Source of the DNA: JAXMAF01 sp046350555
Lineage (GTDB): Bacteria > Planctomycetota > Phycisphaerae > Phycisphaerales > SM1A02
Length of the DNA: 64,000 nt
Assembly (NCBI GenBank): GCA_046350555.1
Contig: JAXMAF010000010.1
Coordinates: 62,001-126,000, forward strand
Reading direction: 5' to 3'
Part shown: positions 56,431 to 64,000 of the stretch, piece by piece
Numbering within the stretch: the first letter of the stretch is position 1
How the letters are laid out: the number at the start of each line of letters is the position of its first letter
Program-made: the position numbers and the translations under genes
The notes under the pieces: model-generated
What the model saw: the letters and a program-made list of their open reading frames with translations, nothing else
Databases searched by the model: none
What the model was told of the DNA's origin: nothing

Positions 56431-56512
56431 GCCCCGTTGACGCGGCATCCCCGCGCGCGGACGAGCGCGGGATGCACGGCGCAGCCTCGACCGCACGCGG
56501 ATCGAACCGGAC

Positions 56513-57697
56513 CTACTGCCCCAGCGCCCGCAGCAGCACGGTCGCGTACGCGCCGCGCGGCAGGGTGAAGCGGAGGCCGCGCTGGAGGCGCCCGTCGCGC
56601 GGATCGGTCTCGTCGGGCTCGGTGGCGGACATCTCGAACGCGGTGGCGTCGACGAGGAGCGATCGCCGGGCGGCGCCGAAGAAGGGGCGATCGAGGCCGG
56701 GAATCCGGAGGTCGTCGAGATGGATGTCCTCCTCGGCGAGCGCGGCCTCCGCGGCGCTGCGCCATGGATCGAGCAGCTCGGTTCCGGGCGCAAGGAGCGG
56801 AAGCTCGAGCGTCGCGAGATCCGTCGGCACGATCGACGCGGCCGGAAACGCGAGGTCGCCCCACGGGTCGTCCGCCACGATGACCTCGCCGCGCGAGGCG
56901 CACGAGTCGACGACGAGCCGGGTCGCGGTCATGTTCCACAAGAGCGACTGGTACGCCTCGACCGCCATGGTCTGCGTGAACGACGGCAACCGCGCGAACG
57001 CGCCACGGAAGTCGTCGGGATGCCGCGCCAGATGCTCCACGACGCGCCGCTCGGGACACCTGGGCAGGTCCGGCAGCACCGCGCTCCAGCGACCCCACGC
57101 CTTGGAGACGGCGCGGCGGAACTCCTTCACGGCGCGCTGGTCCTTCCGGTGCGGCGAGGCGATGGCCAGCCGGAGCGCCTTCTCGAAGTTGCCGCGCATG
57201 AGGTGAGGGGCCAGCAGCTCGCGCCGGCTGTCGGCGCCGCCGAAGCGCTGATCCCCGAAGTAGTTCACGATGCGGAGCGAGCCGGGCGCCGGGGCCAGCA
57301 GGCGGGCGGCGCGATCCATGCGCTTGGCCGCGCGGTCGTTGAGGCCGCGCACGACGATCGTGAACCGGTTGCCGGCGATGGCCGACGCGTTGAGCGGCGC
57401 ATCGAGCCAGCCGAGGCGCTCCATGCGCCATCCGCGATGATCGAGGTTCCTCGGTCCGGCGCCGCGCAGCCCGGCCGAGAGCGGCACCGTCACGTGCTGC
57501 GACGTCTCGGCGTGGCGGTCCTTGAGTCCGCCGTAGCCGATCGATCCGGGCGGAACGCGCAGGCGGCGCGCGATCTCGGCGATCGCCTGGGGCGTCGTCA
57601 CGCCGCTCTTCCTGAGCTGGTAGAGCGCGTGCCCGGTTCCCGCTGGCGGCGTGTCGAGGACCGCGGCGCGGATGGCGTCGTCGAGGAGTTCGTCCAC
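56513..57697 (-). CDS. truD: tRNA pseudouridine(13) synthase TruD, start uncertain
   Basis: TruD makes pseudouridine at position 13 of tRNA-Glu. The catalytic aspartate lies in GYGGLKDRHAETSQHVTV; NYFGDQRFGG and the internal TRUD domain are also present. From GTG 57697 it has 394 residues. However, the same frame continues upstream with TIKRKPSDFVVDEL, which is the conserved first strand of the family, so the true start is near 57722-57730. There is no ATG, GTG or TTG in the right place: the codons are ACG (57727) and ATC (57724), 8 and 11 bp after a TACCCT -10-like box (57736-57741). Confidence 0.9.
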   Translation of the reverse strand: MDELLDDAIRAAVLDTPPAGTGHALYQLRKSGVTTPQAIAEIARRLRVPPGSIGYGGLKDRHAETSQHVTVPLSAGLRGAGPRNLDHRGWRMERLGWLDAPLNASAIAGNRFTIVVRGLNDRAAKRMDRAARLLAPAPGSLRIVNYFGDQRFGGADSRRELLAPHLMRGNFEKALRLAIASPHRKDQRAVKEFRRAVSKAWGRWSAVLPDLPRCPERRVVEHLARHPDDFRGAFARLPSFTQTMAVEAYQSLLWNMTATRLVVDSCASRGEVIVADDPWGDLAFPAASIVPTDLATLELPLLAPGTELLDPWRSAAEAALAEEDIHLDDLRIPGLDRPFFGAARRSLLVDATAFEMSATEPDETDPRDGRLQRGLRFTLPRGAYATVLLRALGQ

Positions 57698-57779
57698 GAC
57701 GAAGTCGGAGGGCTTGCGCTTGATCGTCCCGGGCGAGGGTAGCGGTGCGCGCGTCGGCGCGCATCGCCCGCGCGGCTGG

Positions 57780-58787
57780 TCACGTCGCCGGCGTCGATGG
57801 TCGGCGCAGCCCGCCGAGCCGAGGGACGTCGCGGCGACCGATCGTCGCGAGCACGAGGAGCCCGGCGACGATCATGGCGATGCTCAGCCACATCGGAAGC
57901 GTCGCGCCCGCGATCGTCAGGACGTCCTGGTCCGGCGTGCGGAACTGCTCGGTCGTGAAGCGCAGGGCGCCGTAGGCCATCAGGAACCATGCGGCGACCA
58001 CGCCCGGCACGCGCGGCTTCCACCAGACGATGACGAGGACCGCCGGCAGGATCGCGCCGTCGGTGATCGCCTGGAAGATCTGCGACGGCCAGTGCGGCGT
58101 CAGCAGGGGCGCCAGGTGCTCGATGACGATCGTGCGCCCGCGCTGCGCGTCCTGGAAGATGCTCTGCGCGAGCGGTTGGCGCGGATCGATGTAGTCAACC
58201 AACGGCACGAGGCGATTCGCGTCGAAGCCCTTGCTCAGGATCTCCTCGGGATACTTGATGCTCCACCACGGCGGGTCGGCGCGCATCGAGTCCGGCAGCG
58301 GCCGCCCCCAGAGCTCGCCGTTGATGAAGTTCGCGACGCGTCCGAGCCCGAGGCCGGCAGGGCAGGTGAACGCGACGATGTCGAGCAGGTGCCACGTGGG
58401 CAGGCCGTTGCGCCTGCCGAACCAGATGCACGCCAGGATCACGCCGATGATGCCGCCGTGGCTGCTCATGCCGCCGTGGTGGATCGCGAAGAGCTCCCAG
58501 AACGGCGGCGTCGACGTGAAGGTCGTGAGCAGGCTCCGGTCATAGAAGATCGCGTGACCGACTCGCCCGCCGACGAGGACGCCGACGATCATGGCGGTCA
58601 CGAAGTCGGCGACCTGCGCGGGCTTGAGCAGCACGCGTCCGCTCTTCGCCATCCAGCGCATGACCAGCCAGGCGATGACGAAGCCCGTCAGGTACGCGAG
58701 TCCATACCAGCGGATGCCGAAGTCGCCGCTGATGCGGACGACGTACGGATCGATGTGGTGGACGTAGCTTTCGGCGAGGAGCGTCAC
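57780..58787 (-). CDS. lgt: Prolipoprotein diacylglyceryl transferase
   Basis: A 335-residue inner-membrane enzyme that puts diacylglycerol on the lipobox cysteine, the first step of lipoprotein maturation. About seven membrane helices. Conserved motifs are IRWYGLAYLTGF, VGGRVGHAIFYD, GGMSSHGGIIGV (the H-x-G core), GLGLGRVANFINGELWGRP (the Arg/Asn/Glu signature) and FTTEQFRTPD. The start is GTG 58787, 6 bp after a -10 box; the open frame upstream runs through the dispersed repeat. Confidence 0.96.
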   Translation of the reverse strand: MTLLAESYVHHIDPYVVRISGDFGIRWYGLAYLTGFVIAWLVMRWMAKSGRVLLKPAQVADFVTAMIVGVLVGGRVGHAIFYDRSLLTTFTSTPPFWELFAIHHGGMSSHGGIIGVILACIWFGRRNGLPTWHLLDIVAFTCPAGLGLGRVANFINGELWGRPLPDSMRADPPWWSIKYPEEILSKGFDANRLVPLVDYIDPRQPLAQSIFQDAQRGRTIVIEHLAPLLTPHWPSQIFQAITDGAILPAVLVIVWWKPRVPGVVAAWFLMAYGALRFTTEQFRTPDQDVLTIAGATLPMWLSIAMIVAGLLVLATIGRRDVPRLGGLRRPSTPAT

Positions 58788-58793
58788 GCGGGG

Positions 58794-58799
58794 AGCGTA
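58794..58799 (-). promoter_or_regulatory. -10 box TACGCT, leaderless-type (lgt)
   Basis: On the minus strand TACGCT ends 6 bp before the GTG start of lgt. Confidence 0.5.
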
Positions 58800-58868
58800 G
58801 TGGGTGTGTCGCGCGACGGACCGCCGGCCCGGTCGCGCTTCGTCGCGCCGCCACCGCGCGGGGCTCAT

Positions 58869-59007
58869 GCGCGCCCCGGTAGATTCTCGCGCCCCAGTTG
58901 GCTCTCGCGCCCCGGTTGGCTCTCGCGCCCCACCCAACCCGATTCCGCGTCAGGCGCCGCCGTGGGTGGGGGTCAAACGCGTGAAGGTCCGCTGGAATCC
59001 GCATCAG
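58869..59007 (+). repeat. Dispersed structured intergenic repeat, copy C, with tandem 18-bp units
   Basis: The 5' part is amplified: CGCGCCCCRGTTGGCTCT occurs about three times. The last unit forms the hairpin GGTTGG (58914-58919) / CCAACC (58934-58939) with a 14-nt loop. GATTCC (58941-58946) pairs with GGAATC (58994-58999). Its end overlaps the stop codon of the lipoprotein gene on the other strand. Confidence 0.82.
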
Positions 59008-59921
59008 TCGCCGACGCCGAGCCGTTCCGCGTCGGCTTCGACGCCGGCCACGAACGTGTAGAGCTCCGGCGTCATGTCGAGCAGCGTTCCGGCGTCGAAG
59101 TTCTGGCCGACGACCTGGAAGTACTGCGCGGTGCTCTCCAGGTACGTCGTCGGCATCGTGCCGGGCGCGCCGTCGAATGGCTGCGGCTGGATCCAGATCT
59201 TGCTCTTCTTGCTGAGCAGGAAGATGCGCACGACCTGCGCGCCCGGGTTCGCGCCGGGCTCGACCTGCACGATGAAGTCGGTGCCGACCGTCCCCGCCTG
59301 CACGGGCGAGCGGATGACGATCGGAATCCAGCGGATCATCGAGATCGACGCGGCCATCGACGGCGCCGGCGCTGCGCACGCCATCGCGGCCAGGCGGAGC
59401 ACGAGCGAGCCGGTGAGCGGCGCGGCGCAGGCCGTGGCGGCTGCGCATCCGTTCGCGGGAAGCGACCAGGCGCGCTCGCCGTCGGCGACGACGAGATCCG
59501 TCAAGGCGGGCGCATCGCCGTCGAGCGCGACGCTCTCGCCGGCGTCGCGCGCGTCGACGATGGGCGACTCCAGCCGCTTGGCGTGGAAGTAGAGGATGCC
59601 GCGCTCGAGGTGGATGTTCCCCTCGGGACGCATGCAGAGCCGCGCGTTGCGCAGGAGCGCGCTGTAGTGGTACCCCATGAGCACCTTCGGCGAGTTGGGC
59701 TCGTTGGGATGGACGTCGCACGGAATCTCGTCCGTCGCCACGTCGTGGATCGCCAGCAGGCCGGTCGTCTCCAGCGACTGCTCCCCGTAGACCTCGAGCG
59801 TCGCGAGGATCGTTCGCGGTCCCTCGTTGTCGAAGGGTTCGACGTGATCGGTGACGCAGTTCTTCGTGCACCCGGAAGCCGCGATCGTGGCGGCGCCGAC
59901 AAGCGAGGCGATTCCCTTCAT
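59004..59921 (-). CDS. Hypothetical lipoprotein
   Basis: 305 residues with a lipoprotein signal (MKGIASLVGAATIAASGC). I do not recognise a domain. Two halves look like beta-rich extracellular modules: ILATLEVYGEQSLETTGLLAI and RIFLLSKKSKIWIQPQPFDG. Few cysteines follow the lipobox (CVTD, IPCDVHP, ANGCAAATACAA). GGAG 8 bp upstream supports ATG 59921. It lies 80 bp downstream of the kinase gene on the same strand and may share its transcript. Confidence 0.7.
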   Translation of the reverse strand: MKGIASLVGAATIAASGCTKNCVTDHVEPFDNEGPRTILATLEVYGEQSLETTGLLAIHDVATDEIPCDVHPNEPNSPKVLMGYHYSALLRNARLCMRPEGNIHLERGILYFHAKRLESPIVDARDAGESVALDGDAPALTDLVVADGERAWSLPANGCAAATACAAPLTGSLVLRLAAMACAAPAPSMAASISMIRWIPIVIRSPVQAGTVGTDFIVQVEPGANPGAQVVRIFLLSKKSKIWIQPQPFDGAPGTMPTTYLESTAQYFQVVGQNFDAGTLLDMTPELYTFVAGVEADAERLGVGD

Positions 59922-60001
59922 GGCGAGGCTCCAATGCGATGGGCGGGGCGGCAGGTCCGCGATCCGGCGGGTCTCCGCATGTTCGTTGGCGCCCGATCCG
60001 G

Positions 60002-62263
60002 TCAGGCGCCCCGCGCCGCCCACGCGCGGACGAGCATGCGGCCTTCAAGTCCGAGGGCGACTCCGATCACGAGCGACAGGATGACCGCCGTCGGCCGATA
60101 CGGCAAGTCTCCGCCGAGCCGCCCGAGGGCGTACCAGATGGCCACCAGGGCGATCGTGGCGAGCACGGCGACGAGCGCAGCGCGTCGAACCATCGACGAC
60201 GAGGTTCCATGGCCCGGCCTTCGCGTCGCCGGTCGACCGCCGCGAGATCGCGATGCAAACGGCCTCGCGAACGGGGCGCCGATCGCGGCGCCGAGCATGC
60301 CCGCCGCGCACATGGCGACGAGCAGCGCAAGGTCGCCCGAGTCGGCGGGCGGATGCAGCATCAGCTCGATCGCCGTCGCGTGCCACCAGTACTTGCGCAC
60401 GGGTCCGGTCGCGTCCGGGTAGTTCTCCTCGCCTGCGCAGTTGTTGGCGATGAGGACGATCTTGCCGCGCACCCACGACTCGAGCGCCGACGGCGGAAGC
60501 GCGAGCAGCTCCTCGATGGAGCGGGTCGCGTCGCCCTGGAACAGATCGGCCGGTGGCGGGCTGAAGCCGAGCAGCGCCACGCGATCGCCCGCCTGCACGC
60601 CGTCGAGCGGGATCGGAGCGCCGTCGTAGGCCACGATCGGCGCCGTGTCGATGCGCCACAGCGGAACCGTCACTCGGTCGCGCTGGGAGGAGCGGAACGA
60701 GAGTGTTGCGCGCTCCGCGTCCAGCTCGGTGGCCGCCGAGAAGCTCCGGTCGAGGAGCGCCGCCACCGCCGCCGCCGAGAGCGACCTGGCGACGGAGCGC
60801 CCCGGTCGTTCCGTCGCCGCGGCGAGCACGATCGTGCCGTCGATTCCCGGCATCGGGAAGATGTCGCCGAAGTCCGCGCCGGCCTTCAGCAGGGCCGGCG
60901 CAAGCTTCTCCGGCGTCGGGTTCGTGGCGAATCCCTGGATGGCGACGACGACCCGGCAATCGGCCTCGCGCGCGGCGCGGATCGCCGTGGCGAGCCGCTC
61001 CGTCTCGGGCACGAAGTCGGGTCGGTTCGGGAAGGCGACGTCGAGCACGACGACCGCGGCCCCGGCGCGCGCGAGCCGCTCGATCACGACGGCGTAGAGC
61101 GCCCGCAGCGATGGCTTGTTCGCGCACGAGAGCCCGGTCAGCGCGGTCGCCGACTCGATCGCGGCGAAGTCGGCGTTCTCGGGAATGTGCACGATGCGCA
61201 CGCCGTCCAGTCCGGCGATCGTCGGCCACGCGCCGTGCAGCACCTGGCGGCCCGACGAGACGAAGCCGGCGTTGGCGACCGGAATCGTGACGATCGCCGC
61301 GACGGCGCCGAGCAGGGCCAGCACCGCCGTCGCCTTGGCCCATCCCGGAATGGACTCGCCGATCCGCCGCGCGATGGCCGAGGCGTGGATCGTCCACGGC
61401 GCCGTGGCATCGTCAAGCGCCTGTGCGATGTCCGCGGCGTCGGCATAGCGCTGGGCCGGGATCGGCGCGGTGGCGCGGGCGACGATGCGCTCGATCGCCG
61501 GCTGCGGCCGAGGAAGCGCCGCGGAGAAGCGCTCCGGCCCCCACGCCAGCGCCGCCGCGGTCTTCTCCTCGCGCGTGGCGGCGTCGGGAAGCGCGACGGC
61601 GCCGGGGCCGGCGACGAGCGCCGCCAGGATCTTCCCGAGCGAGTAGACGTCGCTGGTCTGCTCGAGCGCCTCGGGCGCGCCGCGAAGCTGCTCCGGGCTG
61701 GCGAACTGGGCCGTGAAGAAGGCGCTTCGCACGTCGTTGGAGAGCAGCACCTTGGCGGCGCCGAGGTCCATCACGCGCGGCGTTCCCGTGTCGTCGACGA
61801 GGATGTTCTTCGGCTTGAGATCGAGATGGACGATGCCCGCCTTGTGCAGGTGGGCCACGCCGGCGCAGACGTCGCGGAAGAGCAAGAGCCGCTCGCGCGG
61901 GCCGAGGGCGGCGACGTCCGCGTGGTCCAGCAGCGAGCGTCCGTTGGCGATGTACTCCATCGCCAGCGCCGGCACGCGCCGCCCGCCCGGCAGGTGGGCG
62001 ACGGTTCGACCGATCACCCCGACGACGTTGGGATGCGGGCGCAGGCGCAGCAGGAGCTGGCATTCGTCCTCGAAGCGGCCGATGAAGTCGGCGGCGACGA
62101 GTTCGATGCGCGGCACCTTGACCGCCACCAGCCGTCCGCTGGCGTGCTCTCGACACTTCCAGACGCTCGCGCAGCCGCCGTCGCCGAGGCGTGCGACGAC
62201 CTCGTGGCCGTCGATTCGTGGCGCGTTCAGCAACGATTCGTCGGCGTTGGTTCCATCGGCCAT
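60002..62263 (-). CDS. Ser/Thr protein kinase with C-terminal CHASE2 domain
   Basis: 753 residues. The kinase domain (18-290) has a Gly-rich loop LGDGGCASVW, K49 in VAVKV, the catalytic loop VHLDLKPKN (HLD rather than HRD, D148), MDLG at 165-168 rather than DFG, and SPEQL. One membrane helix (about 325-350) leads to an extracytoplasmic CHASE2 sensor domain (about 355-640, with VVVLDVAFPNRPD and LIANNCAGEENYPDATG). Two to three C-terminal helices follow. The arrangement suggests an outside signal controlling the cytoplasmic kinase. ATG 62263 gives a natural N-terminus. Confidence 0.92.
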   Translation of the reverse strand: MADGTNADESLLNAPRIDGHEVVARLGDGGCASVWKCREHASGRLVAVKVPRIELVAADFIGRFEDECQLLLRLRPHPNVVGVIGRTVAHLPGGRRVPALAMEYIANGRSLLDHADVAALGPRERLLLFRDVCAGVAHLHKAGIVHLDLKPKNILVDDTGTPRVMDLGAAKVLLSNDVRSAFFTAQFASPEQLRGAPEALEQTSDVYSLGKILAALVAGPGAVALPDAATREEKTAAALAWGPERFSAALPRPQPAIERIVARATAPIPAQRYADAADIAQALDDATAPWTIHASAIARRIGESIPGWAKATAVLALLGAVAAIVTIPVANAGFVSSGRQVLHGAWPTIAGLDGVRIVHIPENADFAAIESATALTGLSCANKPSLRALYAVVIERLARAGAAVVVLDVAFPNRPDFVPETERLATAIRAAREADCRVVVAIQGFATNPTPEKLAPALLKAGADFGDIFPMPGIDGTIVLAAATERPGRSVARSLSAAAVAALLDRSFSAATELDAERATLSFRSSQRDRVTVPLWRIDTAPIVAYDGAPIPLDGVQAGDRVALLGFSPPPADLFQGDATRSIEELLALPPSALESWVRGKIVLIANNCAGEENYPDATGPVRKYWWHATAIELMLHPPADSGDLALLVAMCAAGMLGAAIGAPFARPFASRSRGGRPATRRPGHGTSSSMVRRAALVAVLATIALVAIWYALGRLGGDLPYRPTAVILSLVIGVALGLEGRMLVRAWAARGA

Positions 62264-62406
62264 CGGGCGAGTCGGTACCTCGTTCCACGGCGCAGCGGGC
62301 GCGGCGGATGCCGCCGCCGCCCCTCGCGGAAGGTGTGACCGGGCGGCCTTCACTGTAGCAGAAGCCACTGGCGCGGCTTCCTGCGCGGCTTCGTGCGACG
62401 TTTCAG

Positions 62407-62461
62407 GCGAGGCCACTGCGAGGCGAGTGCGAGGCCAGTGCGAGGCCAGTGCGAGGCCAGT
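62407..62461. repeat. Five 11-bp tandem repeats
   Basis: GCGAGGCCAGT is repeated five times, three of them identical. It lies between the comEC stop and the kinase start, with a related GCGCGGCTT pair on each side. Confidence 0.85.
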
Positions 62462-62478
62462 GCGCGGCTTGTCGCGGC

Positions 62479-64000
62479 TCACTCCCGCTGCGAGAACTCC
62501 ACAGCCGGCTTCCGAGGCGCCACCGGTGCTGGCGGGGTGTTTGTGGACGGTCGCCTCCAGCCGGAGGTTGTCATGGCGCCGCGGTCGTCCACGACGACGG
62601 TCACGCATCCGCGCTCCGCCGTGACGAGGCGTGTTCGCGAGCCCATGACCGCGGACCAGCGGTCGGGTCGGAGCCGACGGGGTCCGGTCGACTGAAGGAT
62701 GACGGCTGGATCGAGCGACGAGACGAGCTCGACGGACGATTCGCGCCAGCTTCCATGGTGGGGCAGCTCGACGATGTCCGCGCGCAGCTCCGGGGTTCCG
62801 TGCCGCACGGCGGCGATGGCCTCGTCCTCGATGTCTCCGCAGAGCAGCAGCGTCCTTCCTTGGGCCTCGACGCGCACCACCTGCGAGGTGTCGTTGAGGC
62901 GACGCGACCACGCGCCATCCTCGGGATGGAGCCAGGTGAACGTCGCGACGCCGTAGCGGCGGATGTCGCCGGCCGCGCCACGCCGAACGTCCACGTGGCG
63001 CGCCGCCAGCCCGTCGACCAGGCGCGTGATCGGGCCGCGCGGCTCGCGCGCGGCGACGCGATCGAACGCATGCGTCAGGACGACCTCGTCGATCGCGAAC
63101 GCATCGGCGAGCTCGAGGACGCCGTCGTAGTGGTCGAGGTTGGGATGGCTCACGATCAGCGCCGCGATGCGACGCACCCCAAGCGCACGCAGCGCAGGAA
63201 CCAGCGTTCGCTCGCCGACGCCGACGTTCGTGCTGCCCGCGTCGAAGACGACGGCGGTGCGGGCGCTTCGGATCAGCAGGCACGACCCGTCGCCCACGTC
63301 GAGCATGTCGACGCGGAGCGGCGGCTGGTGCGACCACGGCCGAAGCGGCCAGAGCGCAGCGCCGCCGAGGACCACGGCAATCGCGCAGCACGCCGCCAGG
63401 GCGCGGCCTCGAAGCAGGATCGCGCCGGCGAGCGCCACCGTCGAGGCCAAGGTCCACGCGACGCCGGGCGATGGCAGATGGAACACGGCGCCGGGCACGC
63501 CGTCGGCGGCGCGAATCAGGGCCATGAACGCCTGGGTGAGCGGGGCGACCAGCCAGCCCAGCACCATGCCCGCGAGGGGGGCGATCGGGGTCACGAACAT
63601 CTTGAGGTATCCGACGGTCAGGAGGCCCGCCGCCAGCGGCGTCGCGACCAGCGACAGCGGCGCCGCGAGCGGCGAGACGATGCCGAAGTGATGGAGCGAG
63701 AGCGGCGTCGCGATCAGCCAGGCGGCCACGGCGCACGCGACCGCCGACTTGCAGCGCTCGCGCACGACGGCGGCGATCGTCGAGGCGTGGGGGTCCGGCG
63801 GACCGAAGAGGCGCCGTCGCAGCGGAGGCGCCAGCCAGACAAGCGCGCCGACCACCGCGAACGAGAGCTGGAAGCCGGCATTCTCGAGCTGTCCCGGACC
63901 GGGCAGGAGGAGCACGAGCGCGGCCGCCGAGACGACGCCGGAGATCCTCCAGTGACGGCCGAAGGCGCTGCCGACGCTGGCGACGACGATCATGGCGCCG
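62479..64000 (-). CDS. comEC: ComEC/Rec2 DNA-uptake channel, C-terminal part (truncated by window edge)
   Basis: The frame runs off the right edge; 507 C-terminal residues are present. The membrane competence domain shows GFQLSFAVVGALVWLAP and LIATPLSLHHFGIVSPLAAP. A metallo-beta-lactamase-like domain follows: MLDVGDGSCLLI, VFDAGS, SHPNLDHYDGVLEL, LLCGDIEDEAI and VELPHHGSWRESS. The family usually has SHxDxDHxGG; here it is SHPNLDHYDG. ComEC carries single-stranded DNA across the inner membrane. No other competence gene is in the window. Confidence 0.92.
   Translation of the reverse strand, partial: GAMIVVASVGSAFGRHWRISGVVSAAALVLLLPGPGQLENAGFQLSFAVVGALVWLAPPLRRRLFGPPDPHASTIAAVVRERCKSAVACAVAAWLIATPLSLHHFGIVSPLAAPLSLVATPLAAGLLTVGYLKMFVTPIAPLAGMVLGWLVAPLTQAFMALIRAADGVPGAVFHLPSPGVAWTLASTVALAGAILLRGRALAACCAIAVVLGGAALWPLRPWSHQPPLRVDMLDVGDGSCLLIRSARTAVVFDAGSTNVGVGERTLVPALRALGVRRIAALIVSHPNLDHYDGVLELADAFAIDEVVLTHAFDRVAAREPRGPITRLVDGLAARHVDVRRGAAGDIRRYGVATFTWLHPEDGAWSRRLNDTSQVVRVEAQGRTLLLCGDIEDEAIAAVRHGTPELRADIVELPHHGSWRESSVELVSSLDPAVILQSTGPRRLRPDRWSAVMGSRTRLVTAERGCVTVVVDDRGAMTTSGWRRPSTNTPPAPVAPRKPAVEFSQRE

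Noticed and set aside
58869..59007. Copy C of the repeat as an N-terminal extension of Lgt
   Set aside because: The frame is open, but it encodes only repeat-derived GAREPT-type residues; the promoter and family start place the gene at GTG 58787.
62407..62461. Possible CRISPR array from regular short repeats
   Set aside because: Units are 11 bp and directly adjoining with no spacers; no cas gene is present.
1..64000. tRNA, rRNA, transposon and prophage genes
   Set aside because: I looked for cloverleaf T-loop motifs, transposase motifs and phage structural genes and found none I could support.

Overview
The window is one 64 kb stretch of a very GC-rich bacterial chromosome. I infer a planctomycete-like lineage, probably Phycisphaerae-type. 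The reasons are long proline/alanine/arginine-rich linkers, many single-gene transcription units, TPR-rich exported proteins, a secretin without its usual operon, a large ABC-2 permease without an adjacent ATPase, and few Shine-Dalgarno sequences. There is no rRNA, tRNA, CRISPR array, transposase or phage gene. The lineage is an inference from gene content, not from a marker phylogeny.

Layout. 0-5.3 kb: end of an exopolysaccharide sugar transferase, a PduO-type corrinoid adenosyltransferase, a TPR/peptidase-MA protein and a class V aminotransferase. 5.5-12.4 kb: odhB, sucA and priA on the minus strand. 12.5-17 kb: carA and a secretin followed by the only clear intrinsic terminator seen. 17.2-22.5 kb: a STAS anti-anti-sigma factor plus HATPase anti-sigma kinase, an exported metzincin-like protease, coaE and rho. 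22.7-31 kb: a small membrane protein, carbonic anhydrase, divergent metF/rex, a frameshifted DEAD-box helicase, an AtoE-type transporter and a TPR protein. 31-36.8 kb: rny, an ABC-2 permease and a YeeE/YedE pair. 37-44 kb: a heavy-metal RND efflux operon (small Cys-rich exported protein, TolC-like lipoprotein, His-rich adaptor, CzcA/CusA pump). 44-53.6 kb: a TPR protein, an ECF sigma factor with a Cys-rich transmembrane anti-sigma factor, and an NAD-linked formate dehydrogenase (NuoE-NuoF fusion, FdhA, FdhD). 53.7-64 kb: metG, a TerB/DUF697-like protein, truD, lgt, a lipoprotein, a CHASE2 Ser/Thr kinase and the C-terminal part of ComEC.

Three things stand out beyond the gene list. (1) A dispersed intergenic repeat occurs in four copies; its first hairpin keeps a 14-nt loop in every copy, and the loop-closing base pair changes in a compensatory way. 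(2) At least twelve genes have a TAnnnT -10 box placed 5-9 bp (mostly 6) before ATG, GTG or TTG, which predicts leaderless transcription as a common mode. (3) Essential genes carry palindromic in-frame inserts: a perfect 36-bp palindrome just after the start of coaE and a 13-bp-arm inverted repeat in the carA linker.

Five conserved genes (peptidase-MA, priA, DEAD-box helicase, cusA, fdhD) are broken by single-base frame changes while both sides stay conserved. I annotate these across the break. They look more like indel errors in the assembly than decayed genes, but raw reads are needed to decide.
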